Part shown: in pieces, positions 46,789 to 59,699 of the stretch
How the letters are laid out: the number at the start of each line of letters is the position of its first letter
Numbering within the stretch: the stretch's first letter is position 1
NCBI RefSeq assembly: GCF_017591425.1
Contig: NW_024464918.1
Location: 4,834,001-4,898,000 of the forward strand
DNA length: 64,000 nt
Direction: 5' to 3'
Source of the DNA: Ochotona curzoniae
Lineage: Eukaryota > Chordata > Mammalia > Lagomorpha > Ochotonidae
Position numbers and translations under genes: made by a program
Notes under the pieces: generated by a model
Databases searched by the model: none
What the model was told of the DNA's origin: nothing
What the model saw: only the letters and a program-made list of their open reading frames with translations

Positions 46789-47381
46789 TCACAAAGGGAC
46801 TTTTTGGATAATTAGGTTGTTTGCCATCCTCTGCTATTCCATCAAGATGCACAACTTAAACTACTTACCTATTAAAATCTCAGAGCTAAAAGAGTAACAG
46901 CCACCCTTTGGGGGTTCAACCAGCAGCTCTACAGCAGGCAGATCTAGGCTGAAGTAAGTGCCATGCAACATGGAAGAAACACATACACTGTAATTCTAAA
47001 TGGGCGACAGAAGATGCTGACTTCCTTTATTACCTGTTAGGCTTCACTGTGCAATTATCCTTAAAATTAGTCCTGGCAGTCAAGCAAGGAGAAGCAGAAA
47101 CAATTTTAGAGTCCTAACTGATATTGTTGCAGCACACAATCTACCAGTCCTTACCACGACCTAATTCTTGCCTGGAGAAATATCAAAGTGTTAGTCATTT
47201 CCTCTTCTCCATCCTCCCAAACATGAGCACCTAGTAAGGACCAAGAGAGAAAGAGCAGCTTTTAAAGCCAAACAATGTAAAATAGGGTTAATGTAGCCAG
47301 GCGGTCCAGGGGCCAAGTAAGAGAAGGCAGGTCCTCCTAGACCAGTTTCTCCCAACACTTTCTCTATCAGAAAGCTGCACT

Positions 47382-47514
47382 GGAAAAGGAAGGAAGGGAG
47401 AGAGGGAGGGAGGGAGGGAGAAGGGAGGGAAAGAAAGAAACAAAGAAAAAAAGAAAGAAGAAAGGAAGGAAGGAAAGAAAGAAAAGAAAAGAAAAGGGAA
47501 AGAGAAAAAGAAGA
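47382..47514. repeat. Polypurine tract (GGGA)n/(GAAA)n
   Basis: 133 bases with essentially one pyrimidine: gggagggagggaggg followed by gaaagaaag and gaaaagaaaag units. It lies 4 kb upstream of exon C. Confidence 0.95.
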
Positions 47515-47771
47515 TTCCATATAATTCTGGGAGCGTTCTCATGGATGGAAATTCTGTAGCAGGACCCAGAGCACGGATGCCCCTCTAACACCAGTGCTTC
47601 TGCCCCTGGGTCCAAAACGAATGCCAGCACCTGTCCCTTTGCTGGAATTAATTTCATCCCCCTTGACAAAAGATCAAGACACAACAGGATAAAGAAACCC
47701 ACAGAAAACCCGTGCAGCTGAAATTTAAATCAAGTCTCTGATCCAGAGATCTACCTTTGGGCACTACCCTG

Positions 47772-47802
47772 GCATGCGCGCGCGCACACACACACACACA
47801 CA
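47772..47802. repeat. Alternating purine-pyrimidine tract (GC)n(CA)n
   Basis: gcatgcgcgcgcgcacacac continues with cacacacaca; strict alternation over about 30 bp, a classical Z-DNA-prone composition. Confidence 0.95.
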
Positions 47803-48941
47803 TCTATATTCATATCACATCTATGTTACAACCTTCAACTCCTAATGTAAACACCTTAGCTCACTTAGCTGGATGACCTTGGAATGTACCTGAATCAGAT
47901 CTTGAGAATTGTCAGGACTTTCATAGAAAGAAGTCAAAACTACCATGTGACAAACCATGCCCATTCCTTTTCTTTCCTTTTGAGCCCAACTTTGTAAATT
48001 TTACTATCATCCAATACCTATTAAGCCCCCAGGACAGAGTGTGGGTTCACACTGTTATTAAGAACACCCACATTAGTGATACCTAGTAGAGTTCTACTTT
48101 AAACGTTCCAAGAATTGGGGACAGTGGGATAGGGGACTTATTGAGAAATACATCACTTTAATCAGGATCTCTCTAACATTTTGAGAACCACTCAATTTTA
48201 AAAGTGGCCACACTTCTTCACTGAAGGCTTGATCCCAAGTTTGCCTGCATTCAGTTTTATAACTTGTGAACTCAGCCCCTGCCTGACACCACTGGCAAAC
48301 AGTGAGTGTAACATTTCAGACGGGCACTCGGTAGTACAGGCCTAGGAAGGGATGCAGGAAACGTTATGCTTCACCACAGCTCCAGCCATGTCCCTAGCTT
48401 GTGAGGCCACCAGGTCTGTCAGTGCTTACGTCTGTCATTCTGGGCGAGGCCCAGCGGCATGAGACACAGGGTCGTGCAGACCAACAAAAGCAGATGCCCT
48501 CCACCCCACCAAGTGTCCGGGGATCAAGTCATCTGAGGCTAACTTAGTTGCTTTCATGCTCGAGTATTTCCCAGGGTAGCCAAATGGTACCCAAAAAGCT
48601 GGAGGTGAGCCAGAGACTTGGGTTCTGAAAGCTTGCATTTCCTAAAATGGTCTCAACTCACAGGCTCCTGGTGACGCCTGGCCTTCCGTGGGGCCTGCGC
48701 TTCAGGCTCTCCAGGCACAGCGGTCAGCATGCTCCTCTCCTGAAGCTCTGCTGCCTCTCTTCATGCCTAGAGCCGTCACTTGACCCATCCTGAATCACTC
48801 TGCAGCTCAGAGCTGCTGGCAAATACTAGCTGACTTTTCTCCTTTCTTTTGACTCATCTGGCAACTTTATAAAAGGAGATGTTTTCCCCAAGAGCAATTT
48901 GCTTCAAAAATAATCTTTGAGAGTAAAGTAGGGAACATCAC

Positions 48942-48992
48942 AAAAAAAAAAGAAAAAAGAAAAGAAAGAAAGAAAGAAAAAAGAGAGAGAAG
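48942..48992. repeat. A-rich/GAAA microsatellite
   Basis: Poly(A) with gaaagaaagaaag and gagagaga units, all purine. Confidence 0.9.
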
Positions 48993-49048
48993 CACTGAAA
49001 TGTCTGGAGCTCATCAGACCCATATCAAAGTGCAAAATGCTGCCACTT

Positions 49049-49076
49049 ATGGCGGCGGGGGGGCGACGGGGGGCTT
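49049..49076 (+). repeat. G-rich patch
   Basis: ggcggcgggggggcgacg followed by gggggc: runs of G separated by single C or GAC, a possible G-quadruplex on the sense strand. Confidence 0.7.
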
Positions 49077-51435
49077 CCCTCTCCTTAGCTCACTTTCACC
49101 CCCTGAGACCCCGATGAAGTGAGGAGCTGAGTCCACGCTAAACAACCACAGGGCATTACCTATACCTTTCCATCAGAATTTTCAGTAAACATAATCATGT
49201 TTCTTGACTAATCCTGTACAGGAAGCTAACAACTTAAAACAGGTAACAAAGAAATACTCCATTCTTCAAACCAAGTCTTCTGGGCAATCCCGGCCCCTCG
49301 AGGGACAGGTGCAGGTAGATCCCAGGATTCAGATGCTTCACCCAGGTGACAAGATGGAGAGGGGCACGCTACACTCCCAACCAGGTGGACCCGGAAAACA
49401 CCATACAGATGCAGATAAAGGATCAGGATGCCCCCACAACAGTTGTGTCTGTGTCAGCGTTCCTGGGGACTCTTCTGGACACACAGACTGGTCCCCTACT
49501 TTCCCCTGCTCTCCTCCCTGAAGTCCATGTTCTGTCATGTCCCTTTACCACCTCAGGTCAGTGGGTGACAACATGTTCCACAATGACTGAGAATGTCTCC
49601 AGCACAACCCTGATGTATTCCAAGGTCCTGCCTGGGAAACGGGGCACCAGGACAGCACTATTAGCATGTTGAAAACTTCAGAGCTCATAAATTCTAAATA
49701 TAAGGAAGAGATCATGGAAATGCTAATGACCTGAGTGGATCAGTTTACACTGTATGTGTGTGCTGAGAAATTACATTAAGCCCCATGAAGATGTTTCAGT
49801 ATTACACGTGAATCTTAAAACTTTAAAATAACTAAAATGTTGAAAAATTCAAATTAGCTATTTGACATACAACTCAAAATGAGACATACAAAGCCCCCCA
49901 CTTTTTAAACTAATTTTATGTGAGATATATTATCTGGCCTCACATTTAACCTCTGTATTCTGAGATTAGCACCTTTGATTCATGGTAAAAAAAAAAAAAA
50001 AACACCAATTCTACAGTCCCTGTTTTTATAAATAAAAAAGTTGGGCATTGTATAGAAGCCTTATCAGTAACACATCTGTGAGTCTATGATTGTCACAGAT
50101 AAATACCCATGTACGCCAATACTGCCCAATACTTTTAATGTCACGACCTGAGGCTCAGCTTTCTAAAACAACAACCAAAAAAAACAAGTTTAAAACTACT
50201 TTTCCTATTTCAATACAGGGATTGTAGCCATCAGAAACATAATAAATCATGTTATACTAATCACTTAAATAATTAAAGTGGTGACCACCATACCAAGGCA
50301 CATTAAAATCAGATTAATAAATGTTCTGTTGGACAGTCACAATGAGGGGGACTTCACCTAAAGGAACTCCTGTCATTACCCCCTATCGAGCCAACAACCC
50401 CTCTGCCAGATGACATTTCCCCCAACGAATCCTGGATGAAGAAGGATGCGAACGTCCATTAACCAGCTGGTAGTTCTCATGGAACATCTACCCTGAAGAA
50501 GGAGCCGAACTTTTAAAATGTTCCCCCCTTTCCTTGTGTCTTATCAATTCATCTGAGTGGGAGGGAAGGCTTGACACCTAGGTGGGGAGGACGTCAATGG
50601 CAGGGAAGAGACTCCTGGGGGTCAGCAAGGACACCTGTGCAGCACTGGGCTGCGGGACACCCTGACCAGAGGGCACAGGAGCCATACTGACTGCCTCCGA
50701 GGGCAGTTCCTGGCTGTTGCCCATCTGTCTAGAACAAACAACACACAGCTCACCTGTGCCCTAGGCCACAAGGAAAATCTCAATAAATCTTAGAATAGTG
50801 TCTAGTAGCTATGTTCTGTAAATAGGCTGCAAATAAAATTAGAACCTGTGAAAGCAGGAAAAAAAAATATTTCATCCTATAGGTCTGGAAGCCAAATAAG
50901 CCCTGAGTTAAAAATAAAGAGAGATACTATTAAATACTTAGAACGCACCTACCTACAGCAGTATCCAGCAGCAAAGGAACCGCACTTACAAAGACACAAG
51001 AAAGACCAAACATCTAACCAAAAGGCCCAACCAAGTTGAGGGAAGAGCACAGCCATCTCCTCAGTGCACTTTTTAAAGCTGGGAAGTTTTTTCACATAGA
51101 CTGTTTTTCCCTGATTTGAAAGGCACACAATTCATATCCATGTGGCCGGGGGCTCTTTGTGCAAGCAGACTTGATGTGATGGCAACTCAGTGTATTCTGT
51201 TCAGTTCTCTTAGCCCCTCCCAGCATGTCCTCTAAACAGGAAAAAAGTGAAATCAGTAGAAAAAAATAGCACTTTCCACACACATGTAAGGGAGAATTGT
51301 TGTCCGTGTTCGGTTAGCGCTGTCTGTCTTAGACAGGGGATGCTCCAGTTAGGCTGCGGTAAACTCAGCATTATAGAGACGTGCAGTCACCAGGAGTCGC
51401 CAGTTTAACTCATCTCCCACGCATTTTGTTTCCAG

Positions 51436-51652
51436 CTAGGACGAACCCTGAGGAGCCCTTTCATGAAGTTTGTAGCCCATGCAGTTTCTTTTACAATCTT
51501 CTTGGGATTGTTGGTTGTGAATGCTTCAGACCGATTTGAAGGCATTAAAACGCTGCCAAATGAAACCTTCACGGACTACCCGAAACAGATCTTCCGTGTG
51601 AAAACCACACAGTTCTCCTGGACGGAAATGCTCATTATGAAATGGGTGCTGG
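51436..51652 (+). CDS. TRPC7: TRPC7 internal exon C: S1, S1-S2 extracellular loop and start of S2
   Basis: The exon is 217 bp: 72 whole codons plus the first G of a Gly codon completed by the next exon. The acceptor is gtttccag and the donor is CTGG|gtaagc. It begins [11 protein letters not shown]. Residues about 10-30 ([20 protein letters not shown]) form S1. The following loop, [20 protein letters not shown], contains the sequon Asn-Glu-Thr, the position used for N-glycosylation in the TRPC3/6/7 group. [18 protein letters not shown] begins S2. The two-residue difference to human that I can recall nearby is Val to Ile in EGIKTL. A start-codon-led reading from the internal Met at 51463 is only a fragment of the exon, since the acceptor lies 27 bp upstream of it. 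Identification is very secure. Confidence 0.97.
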
Positions 51653-53639
51653 GTAAGCAAGCCTTGCTTTGATTCTCTCCTCCCCTAACTCTGACAGGAT
51701 AGGACAGTGCTGCGCTCTGACTTCAGACTGCCCCTCTCTTCTCAAGAGCACTGTGGGCAGACAAAACAGTGAGTGACAAAGGTCAGGTCGTTGGTTTTAC
51801 AGGTGCTGCTGTAAAAGATATACTGACTGGCACAGAAACTCCAATTTTGAAAGAAAATGTTTGAGAAAAATATTTCATTAAATGTTTTTCCATTATACAA
51901 AACTGGAAATAAACCATACAGTGGTTTTGCATGGAAAATATGTTAGTTTAGTTATTTAAATGCAGTCTCCTAAAAGCCTTGGGACATGCATGCTGCTGAG
52001 ATCTGCCACTGAACTGTCCAGCAAATTGTCCCAGTGTCCTTGCTGATCAGTTAAGAATGGCTACCTCTCTCTTACCCAGTTTGTAAGAACTAGTACTAGT
52101 GGGAATAAGCAAAATTAAATAAAACCGGCAATGGCTAAAATTGAAGAGGGGAAAGCGTGCCAAATATTTGCACTAAAAACTATAAAATTTGTTGGCAAAA
52201 GAATGATCAGTGTTGGTAGAACCAAACGAAATATTATAAAACTCATGATCAGTGAAACTACAAACAACTAAAACCTACCAATAATTTGTAATGTATACAT
52301 CAAATTTTTTTATTTGATGGGAATCTTTTTAATAAAACCATAGATTTTTTAAATGAAAATTTCAACTGCACAAAACAAGGATGTGACCAATTAACTCAAC
52401 TGACTTAATGGTTTTCACCCCAAATTTTGCTTTCCTGACAAACATTCCATACAAACATCAAGCCCAAAAATACCCCATGTTGGAATGCTCGTGCTATCAG
52501 TCCACAAGATCACAAATGAATAAATACTTTAAGAGGTAATACCACACAGACTGCTAAGTGAAGTTTCAGAGTGCTAATTTTTACTATGCTGAGTGGAACC
52601 ACGAGAGCACATGATTTATGAGCAGGCTGAGAACACCTGCGAGACTGTCTCTGTGCTGAACAGGCAGAGAGAGGCCATGGACGGTTTAATCAAGGAGCAG
52701 AGGAAGGATAGCGTAGCCGAGGGCAGGTTCACGAAGACTAGAACTGACCAGCAAGCCAGCAGTTCAAGTCTCTTACAGGAGAGTCATGGGCACTAAAGTA
52801 CAGAAGGAACACACAGAAACCTGTTCCAGAATGAGTTCTGCAGCCTAACTTTCTTAGTTCAGAGCCCTCAGTTCTTCCTAGGATATCTGCCACAGTTCCA
52901 GAGTTGGTCTGTTGTAAGCACTTTCACAGCAGGCATGTAAAAAAGAAAAAAAAAAAAAACCCTCACACACTGGATTTATAAATTAAAGTTTCAAATACAA
53001 ATGGCACCAGTGACCATTCTTCCTTTCACTCTGGGGCCCCAGGAAAGTGATGCAACCCTCCTTGGTCTTCACTTGGAGCAAGCAGGGCTGCCCCAGGTTA
53101 ATGGCTCCTGACTAACCACGATGCTTCATCCCCTGTCCTCAGTATCAGATATCACCCCAGGGCATGGGATGCATCTTGAGCCAGAGCAATAAAACTGGGC
53201 ACACTTGGTTCCAGCTTCCATCCACCTAGGAGCAGCCTGGTTCTCCAGGATGCCAAATCAGAAATAGTATGCAAGGACAAACTTCTCGTTCAGTGATCTC
53301 CTTGCTAAGTTTCAGAAGCTCAGTATCATTTATAATATCAAGTCTTTATGACAATGCCAAAATCAACAGAAGAGCATATGGAACCTACGAACCCATCCCT
53401 CATCTTCAACAAGAAGCACGTCATGGCTGGCCTGGGTTTCATCTGTTCATCTCCCAGTTCCTTCTCCTTAATCTGAACTACTGCGAGGTAAACACGAGAA
53501 ATCATAAAGCTGGATATGTAAGCACTGTTGTGCAAGTTACTAAAAGTTCTCTTTTTCTAATCTTTTCTGTGTGCTTCCTGTTCAGCGTTCTTGGTAGTGT
53601 CTGTGATTTTAATCCCAAGCAGAGAATTTTTTTCATGGA

Positions 53640-54110
53640 AGATACTATCTAGTTAAATCTGAGATCTTATTTTCTTTCTAGCTCCCATCTGCTTCTTCAT
53701 CATGTTTGTATTCCTTAAACCACTGGACACACGTGTATTTATATTAACTCCTTCAAGGGTCCATCATCTCTGTCATCGCTGAGTTGGTTTCTCTTGCCTC
53801 ATCTTTCTGCTGGTTATGGTCAATGTTTCTGCTCCTTGACATTTTCTGACTGAATGATGGGCACTTTCTATGGAGCATCTCGACTCTGTTGTCTTCCTGG
53901 GAAGAGCGCTCTGCACTGACAGACTGTCGGCATTATTTTCAGAGCAAACTTTTTTTAGAGTACCTCTGGGGAAACTCTGCCATGCGATTATTTATCTTTG
54001 TCCCATGCACTGCTGGCGTCTCCGCCATCAACTCTGTGCGGGCAGAGCTCAGATTGTTCAGTCTTACTGCTCTCTGGCTGTTCAGGCAATCTCACCCTAT
54101 GTGTGCATGC
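53640..54110. repeat. Possible ancient L1 3'-UTR-type remnant
   Basis: T-rich sequence with 'cttgacattttctgactgaa' and 'tgatgggcactttctatgga' resembles old L1M 3' sequence. The match is weak and orientation is not fixed. Confidence 0.3.
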
Positions 54111-54679
54111 CAGCAAACATTCAAAAGATCTCCTAATTAAATTTCTGGAGTCTTTTTGCTGTTGTCACTGGGAGTGAGCTGTGTAGTTTTTGTTTGCTTG
54201 TTTGCTTTTGCATTATGCCTTTCTCCCTGGAGCTGTGCCACATCACCTCTAACCATCTCCACTTTCCTGAACTTATTCTCTGTCTCTTCAACTCAGTAAG
54301 AAAGCCTGATATGCTTCCAGGCTCCCTCTCGTGCACTACAGACCACACGGTTTAGGAATAACAGGCCTTTGCTGCCTGCTCCCCACGTTTTTGCTTTTTT
54401 CTTTGTTTGTTTGCTTGCTTGTCACTCTATCATGGCTGGTAACAGAAATCAGGAAACTTTAGCTAAAGCAAAACCAGATAAACATTGTCAAACACAACAG
54501 AAAACTAGTGTTTTAAATATTTAGTCGGTAATTAAATCTCTTTCATTGATAGGCTGAAAAAATAGCCACATGATTTGTTTCCTTTCCTCGGCTCTCTGGT
54601 CAGATTTTACCTTATCAAAATAGTTAGGCGGTGAAACACACTCTCTTATTTGCTGCCTCTGGTAACACGAGTGACTCCA

Positions 54680-55260
54680 GGCAGACAGAACATGTGCCAA
54701 GGCCCAGATGCAGGAGCAAGCCGGACATTTCCAAGACATAGTGAAGAGAGCTGTATGGCCAGAGGAGCTGAGTAAGAAGTGGAGGTCGAAAGGAGATCAG
54801 AGAGGTGGCCTTCACAGAATTTACAGTGAGAAAACAACATCATATCATTTCAGTTCTTCAAGAGTCACTGACTTTTGTCTAGAAAAACAATTATTACAGG
54901 ACAAAAGCAGAAGCAAGGACACCAATTAGGGGACCTCTGCAATAATTCATACAGGAAATGATTGGTCTGAAGAAGTGGTTAGGTGGTAATTACAGTCTGA
55001 AGGCAAAAAAACAGTTAAATTTACTATTCAATTATTAGAAGCAGAGCAGCCAAGGACAACGTGAAGTGCTTCAGCTTGAGTCATGGTACCTAGAAAGTCA
55101 TTCAGGATGGGAAAATGTGGAGAGCAGCTCTGAAGAGGGAGATGAGATCAAAGTGAAGACTTCAATTTGAAATCAATACATATTAGACACTCAAGTGGAA
55201 ATGTCAAGTTAACAATGGATATGCAACTCTGAAATTTAGAGGAAAGATTTGGGCTGAAGA
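54680..55260 (+). repeat. Fragment of the old mosaic repeat
   Basis: Family order: 'gaacatgtgccaaggcccag', 'gatcagagaggtggcc', 'tattagacactcaagtggaa', 'agatttgggctgaagatact'. Confidence 0.55.
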
Positions 55261-55264
55261 TACT

Positions 55265-55400
55265 AAACAGCACTTTTATGAAAATAAAAAGTTGATGAAA
55301 ACACGTATTATTTTTTAAAAGTATGGAATTTTAAAACTTTCTGCACCAAAACAAATTCATTTTTAATTTCATTTATCAAAAACTTTCTCAAATTCCATCA
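55265..55400 (+). mobile_element. MITE-like family copy
   Basis: 'tggaattttaaaactttctg', 'caccaaaacaaattcatttt', 'taatttcatttatcaaaaac' correspond to one arm plus the outer flank of the element at 22738. It follows directly on the mosaic repeat. Confidence 0.5.
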
Positions 55401-55855
55401 TAAACTTTGGCATACTGGTATGTGTAAAACAAATTATATGAGATGACCATGACTGAAAATGTGGACAGACGAATTGATAACCAAGCCCTAGGGTACAATA
55501 ATGCTCAAGTACAGAAAGATTAAGTAACCAGCAAAAGAGACTGGGGCAGGAAGAAGGCCAATGCTGCTGATGCACAAGCCAATCCAAGTAACTCTATCAG
55601 GCACCAGGGAGTGATCACGTATGTGGAATGCTGCTGTTTGCAGCACCGTGAGGCCGACACCTGAGTGGGTGACAGCGAGGAGATCCATGCAAGCAGAAGA
55701 TGTGGCCTTATCAGAAAGATGGACACTTTATCACTGACAGAAGGGAAGGTGGAATTGAAAGACCAGGGAACTTGGGAGCACGCAGAAATTCTTGAAAATT
55801 TCTATTTTCTCATATTTTTGGTCACTAAATATGCTCCCATTTTTAAGCACATAAT

Positions 55856-55890
55856 GTACACATACACACACATGTGTGTCTGTGTGTCAT
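55856..55890. repeat. (CA)n(TG)n inverted microsatellite
   Basis: acatacacacacatgtgtgt followed by ctgtgtgt: CA units facing TG units, which can form a small hairpin. Confidence 0.85.
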
Positions 55891-56369
55891 TCATGTTAAA
55901 TATTTATTTTATATTTTCATATATTATCTATATCTCACAGGTACTGTAGCAGGTACTAAGGAGGAAGGTATCTAAAACTAACATCTTCTTATCTTAAATA
56001 CCTCCTTATTACTAAAACAATAATAATCTTGGAGAAAAACACCTGAGTCTTGTGTTCATGCAGAGAAGGTTCTCTGTGCTGACATACCCCCCATCCTGCA
56101 CCTGATCCACTGTGCTCAGGCATGAGGAGCTGATGTTGCATCAGACACCTGTGCCAGGGATGTGGACTCCCAGACACCAGGAAGGCCTTGTATCATCTAG
56201 AAACATAAATGCTTAACTCTTTTCTCCCAGGACATACTACACATACAACTGCAGTATGCTGGACACTCGGTTGTATAAATGCCCAAAGCCTTACTCCCAC
56301 TCTATCAGCACCCTCTCTGCGGCTGACAGGAGCCTCTAGACCTTTGCCAGCTCAGTCTGCTCCTCTCTC

Positions 56370-56555
56370 AGACGAAGGGCCTGGCAACTGAGGTGCCTGG
56401 CCTCGCCAGTCACTCTGCTTCCACCCCTCCCACCCCCACGCCTCAGTCTCTTCTCAACGCAGGAGCCAGAGGGATCCACTCTGAACAGAACCCCAACTTG
56501 TCACTCTCTCCTCAAAACTCTTAGGGACTTGCCAGCTCCAGTCTAAGATATCTCA
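56370..56555 (+). repeat. L2 fragment
   Basis: L2-type order: 'cctcagtctcttctcaacgc', 'agccagagggatccactctg', 'ctcctcaaaactcttaggga'. The same element probably resumes at 57610. Confidence 0.55.
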
Positions 56556-56734
56556 ACCACAGGCACAGGAGCAGGGGGGGTAAGAAGAGAGAGAGGTGGG
56601 AAGGAAACCCAGGACAACACAGCATCCAGGAGGCAAAGGAACATGGATTTTTCTGGCAGGAATTACTCTCCTACCAACAGTGGAGAGGGTGCCTTCCTCC
56701 CCACAACCACCCCAGCAGATGTGGTTAGCAGATT

Positions 56735-57160
56735 TCCATATGTAGGCCAATTTCACTGGAGTTAGGCGGAACCTCAGTGTGGTTTTTATTTGTATTTACC
56801 TGATAGTTTGGAAGCCTGAGCATTTTTTCCTAAGTCTGTTGGCCATTTGAATTTGTTCTTTTGAAAAATGTCTGCTCATTTCCTTTGCCCATTTCTTCAC
56901 AGGGTTGTTTGTTTTACTGTCCTTTTCTGAAGCTCTTTGTATATCCTGGATATCAGTTTCCTAACAGTTGGGTGGTGTGCAAGGATTCTCTCCCACTCTG
57001 TCAGCTGCTTCTTCGGTTTGCTGATCGTTTCGCTCGCTGTGTAGGAGCGTCTTAGTTTGACATGGTTCCATTTGTTTATTTTGTCTTTGACTGCCTTGTG
57101 ATTGGTGACTTCTTAGAAAAGACTGTTGCTTCTTAAACAGATACCTCCTTATTGGAAATT
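56735..57160 (-). mobile_element. L1 ORF2 3' fragment, antisense
   Basis: Reverse complement of the L1 ORF2 3' end in order: 'tgttggccatttgaatttgt', 'ctgctcatttcctttgccca', 'ttgtatatcctggatatcag', 'ttctctcccactctgtcagc'. Frames are broken. It separates two L2 pieces. Confidence 0.88.
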
Positions 57161-57609
57161 CAGTTGGTGGTCGGAGGTATAAATGCCTAACACAGTAGAA
57201 AAATGCATTTTAAAACCTGGGATAAGATGAAAGAGCTTGGGACCGAATACCCAGGCCTGACCGTGTCCCTTCCTCTTCAGTGGCTTTGCCTCTGAATCCA
57301 TGCTCACATCTGCTAAATGTGAGAGCTCAGCTGCTCCCTCACCCACACCACTCAAGATTGTAAAACATCTGAGACTCAAGCCAAGCCTTAGCTCCAGAAT
57401 CACACATTCAGGTTGGGCCAGGAGTAAAGTTCTAAAATCTGGAGGGGAGTGGGGGATTCCTTCCTAATGCACTCTCATAACGATGTCTTCACTGACTTAG
57501 CTGATTCCCAGGTAAACTCTACCACCAACTTGCCAAAGCTCCTCCCAGCAACTAAGATGTGTCTGTGTCCTGTTCATCAGGGTGAGCCCCAGCTCCCTGA
57601 GCATGAGCT

Positions 57610-58115
57610 AAAGTAGAAGCTGCCCAGTGTCCCCCCGGCCTTCACTGGTCTCACCTGCAGACATGCCCCAACCCCACTCCTTCACCCTGAACACCGTACC
57701 AGGAAGGGCCCGCTCTCCCTCACTCCCATGGCCACCATTTGGAATAGCCTGCCAGTTCCTCACCATTCCCCTCCCTGACTCTTGGCTCATCACTCCAAGT
57801 GTCACCTCTTCCATGAATCCACCCCTTCACTGAGTCAAGAGATCTATGGCACACCCAGTACTCTGCTGAGCCCCATAACCACAAAGATGGCCCTCTAACC
57901 CCTGCAGCTCCACAGTCCCCTGGGCACTGTTCATGACAGCAGCTGCCACCCTCCAGCACTGCCCTGGATGGGCGCACCTGTGTGCAGCACTAGACTATGC
58001 TTGCTGGGAAAGCAGCCATTGTCTTGGTTGCTATGACCCGAGAGAGGTGCCTGGCAGAGAGGTAAACCCAACCACATCACCTAGGCACATGAATGAGTAC
58101 CTGATCAGTGAAAGT
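57610..58115 (+). repeat. L2 fragment, 3' end
   Basis: 'tttggaatagcctgccagtt', 'actccaagtgtcacctcttc' and 'cagccattgtcttggttgct' follow the L2 3' region, with 'gaggtgcctggcagagag' near the tail. Confidence 0.6.
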
Positions 58116-58164
58116 ACACTTGTGCCTTTCAGAGGAAATGGGAGAAGGCGTAACAGTGGACAGC

Positions 58165-58335
58165 AAGGATCCAGGACTGCTGGTGTGATTTGGAACAACT
58201 CATAGTCCACCTTCATATACGATTCTTCATCTGCAAACTGGGTTCACTGCAGTCACTATTTCTCAGACTAATACACAAAGTGCTTAGCACAGGGCCTGGC
58301 ACCCAAGGTACTCAACAATTGCTGTGTGTTACAAC
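58165..58335 (+). repeat. MIR remnant
   Basis: 'ttcttcatctgcaaactggg', 'agtgcttagcacagggcctg', 'gcacccaaggtactcaacaa' are in MIR order with a good 3' part. Confidence 0.75.
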
Positions 58336-58858
58336 CAGCGAGGAGGAGGAGGAAAGCCTTGCTGGGCAGATTCTAAATAGATTACTATCTTGAACCTTGA
58401 ACACACCTGACGCTAGGTTTGTCCCCAAGGTTCTGCCACTGTGGCAGGGTGGGTTTGGATGTTATAATCCTTGTGGTCTGGTAGCTTCTGAGCCTATTTT
58501 ACCACCTGAGTTCACCAGACAGCCATGTCCAGGACCAAAGGGAAGAAGCTTGCCTGAGGAAGCCAAGACGCAGACCCAGGGGGCTGAGACAGTGCAGAGG
58601 AAGCCCCAGGAGCCATGACCGTGGGTGTACAGGCCTTCACACTGGAGTTTCTCAGGACTTTGATGGGGCACCCTGCTTAAGCGGCCTGACTCAGTAACAG
58701 GAAGAACCACCTTTTGAACTGGGAGGCTCTGGCTCTCCAAGGTGCAGGCCTCAGCACCTGCTGACAGCAAGCAATTTACTTTTTCAGCAACTTTCCAAAG
58801 GGGTCCTGGGCCAGGTCCCCTCCTCAATTATCAGTGACCTTGCTCTCTGAGCAACAAG

Positions 58859-58895
58859 CAGCCTTGAATGAAGGAATCAGCCTTGAATGAAGGAG
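58859..58895. repeat. Short tandem duplication, period 19
   Basis: cagccttgaatgaagga occurs at 58859-58875 and again at 58878-58894. Confidence 0.95.
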
Positions 58896-59329
58896 TGGCA
58901 GGTGCCCAGCCTCCTTGTCCCTGAGCCCCGGAGCTCTAAACAACTTCCCTGATGCTGGAGACAAAAACCGGAGCAGCCCAGCGTGGACAGAAGATGCTGA
59001 ACCACCCTTGGAACCCTGGAAGCAAGGGGCCTCATTTCACTCACTGAAGTGTCTAATTTCACACATTTCTTTTTTCATTAAGCATTCCTGCTGCTCAAGC
59101 CCTTGGGCCCTTGTTATTTTACTTATGGCCTTGGAATAATTTAAATTAGTCTGGGTAAGTTCATATTTAAATTGAGGAAGACTGGTACAAGCATTTGACC
59201 ATGGAGGAAGAGATTTGCAATGCCCAATGAACCAGCCACTGTATCGGTCAGAAAAGTCAGTTTTCTGTAAATAGTTTGCATTTAAAATTCATACAGCTTT
59301 CTGTGTTTGAAGTCACCCCCACAACCTCA

Positions 59330-59490
59330 TTTCATTCCTTCCCTAAGTATAAAATCCGAGTTCCATCCACAAAGCAAGAGACTTACCCAAAGCCGCACAG
59401 CCAGGAGTCAGTGGCCAAGCTAGAACTTGAACCCACAGTTCCCTACCCTCAATGCGACAGTGTGTGGCTCTCCTCCTGCCTGGCTACAAG
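59330..59490 (-). repeat. MIR remnant
   Basis: Reverse MIR core: 'agacttacccaaagccgcac', 'agccaggagtcagtggccaa', 'gctagaacttgaacccacag'. It underlies an otherwise open frame of 164 codons, which is therefore not a gene. Confidence 0.8.
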
Positions 59491-59699
59491 GCAGTTCTAC
59501 GACAGCAGCAATTTTAATTCTGAGGGAGAGGAAATGTTTTTTTCCCGGCATGAAATGGTTTTTCTAATAACACTTTTAAAATGCCAATTTGAACAGGCAC
59601 ACACGAAAGTACATTTTAGCAGCAAGGAAATTATTATTTCACTGAATTATCCCACAAATTCTGACAGGGCAGGCTTAAGAAGGGGCTCTGTTAAGAAAA

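Larger units (their letters stand above)
43446..51435 (+). other. TRPC7: TRPC7 intron between exons B and C (8.0 kb)
   Basis: It is bounded by AAG|gtacag and gtttccag|CTA, phase 0. It contains one MITE-like copy, one old SINE on the - strand, two purine tracts, a (CG)(CA) tract and a G-rich patch. I see nothing assignable in about 43450-44780, 44880-46460, 46800-47370, 47810-48930 and 49080-51430 beyond short poly(A) runs (44066-44087, 44338-44348, about 49987-50001). Confidence 0.9.

Noticed and set aside
53269..53652. 127-codon frame downstream of exon C
   Set aside because: No similarity to TRPC7 or to any family I know, and flanked by AT-rich intron without paired splice sites.
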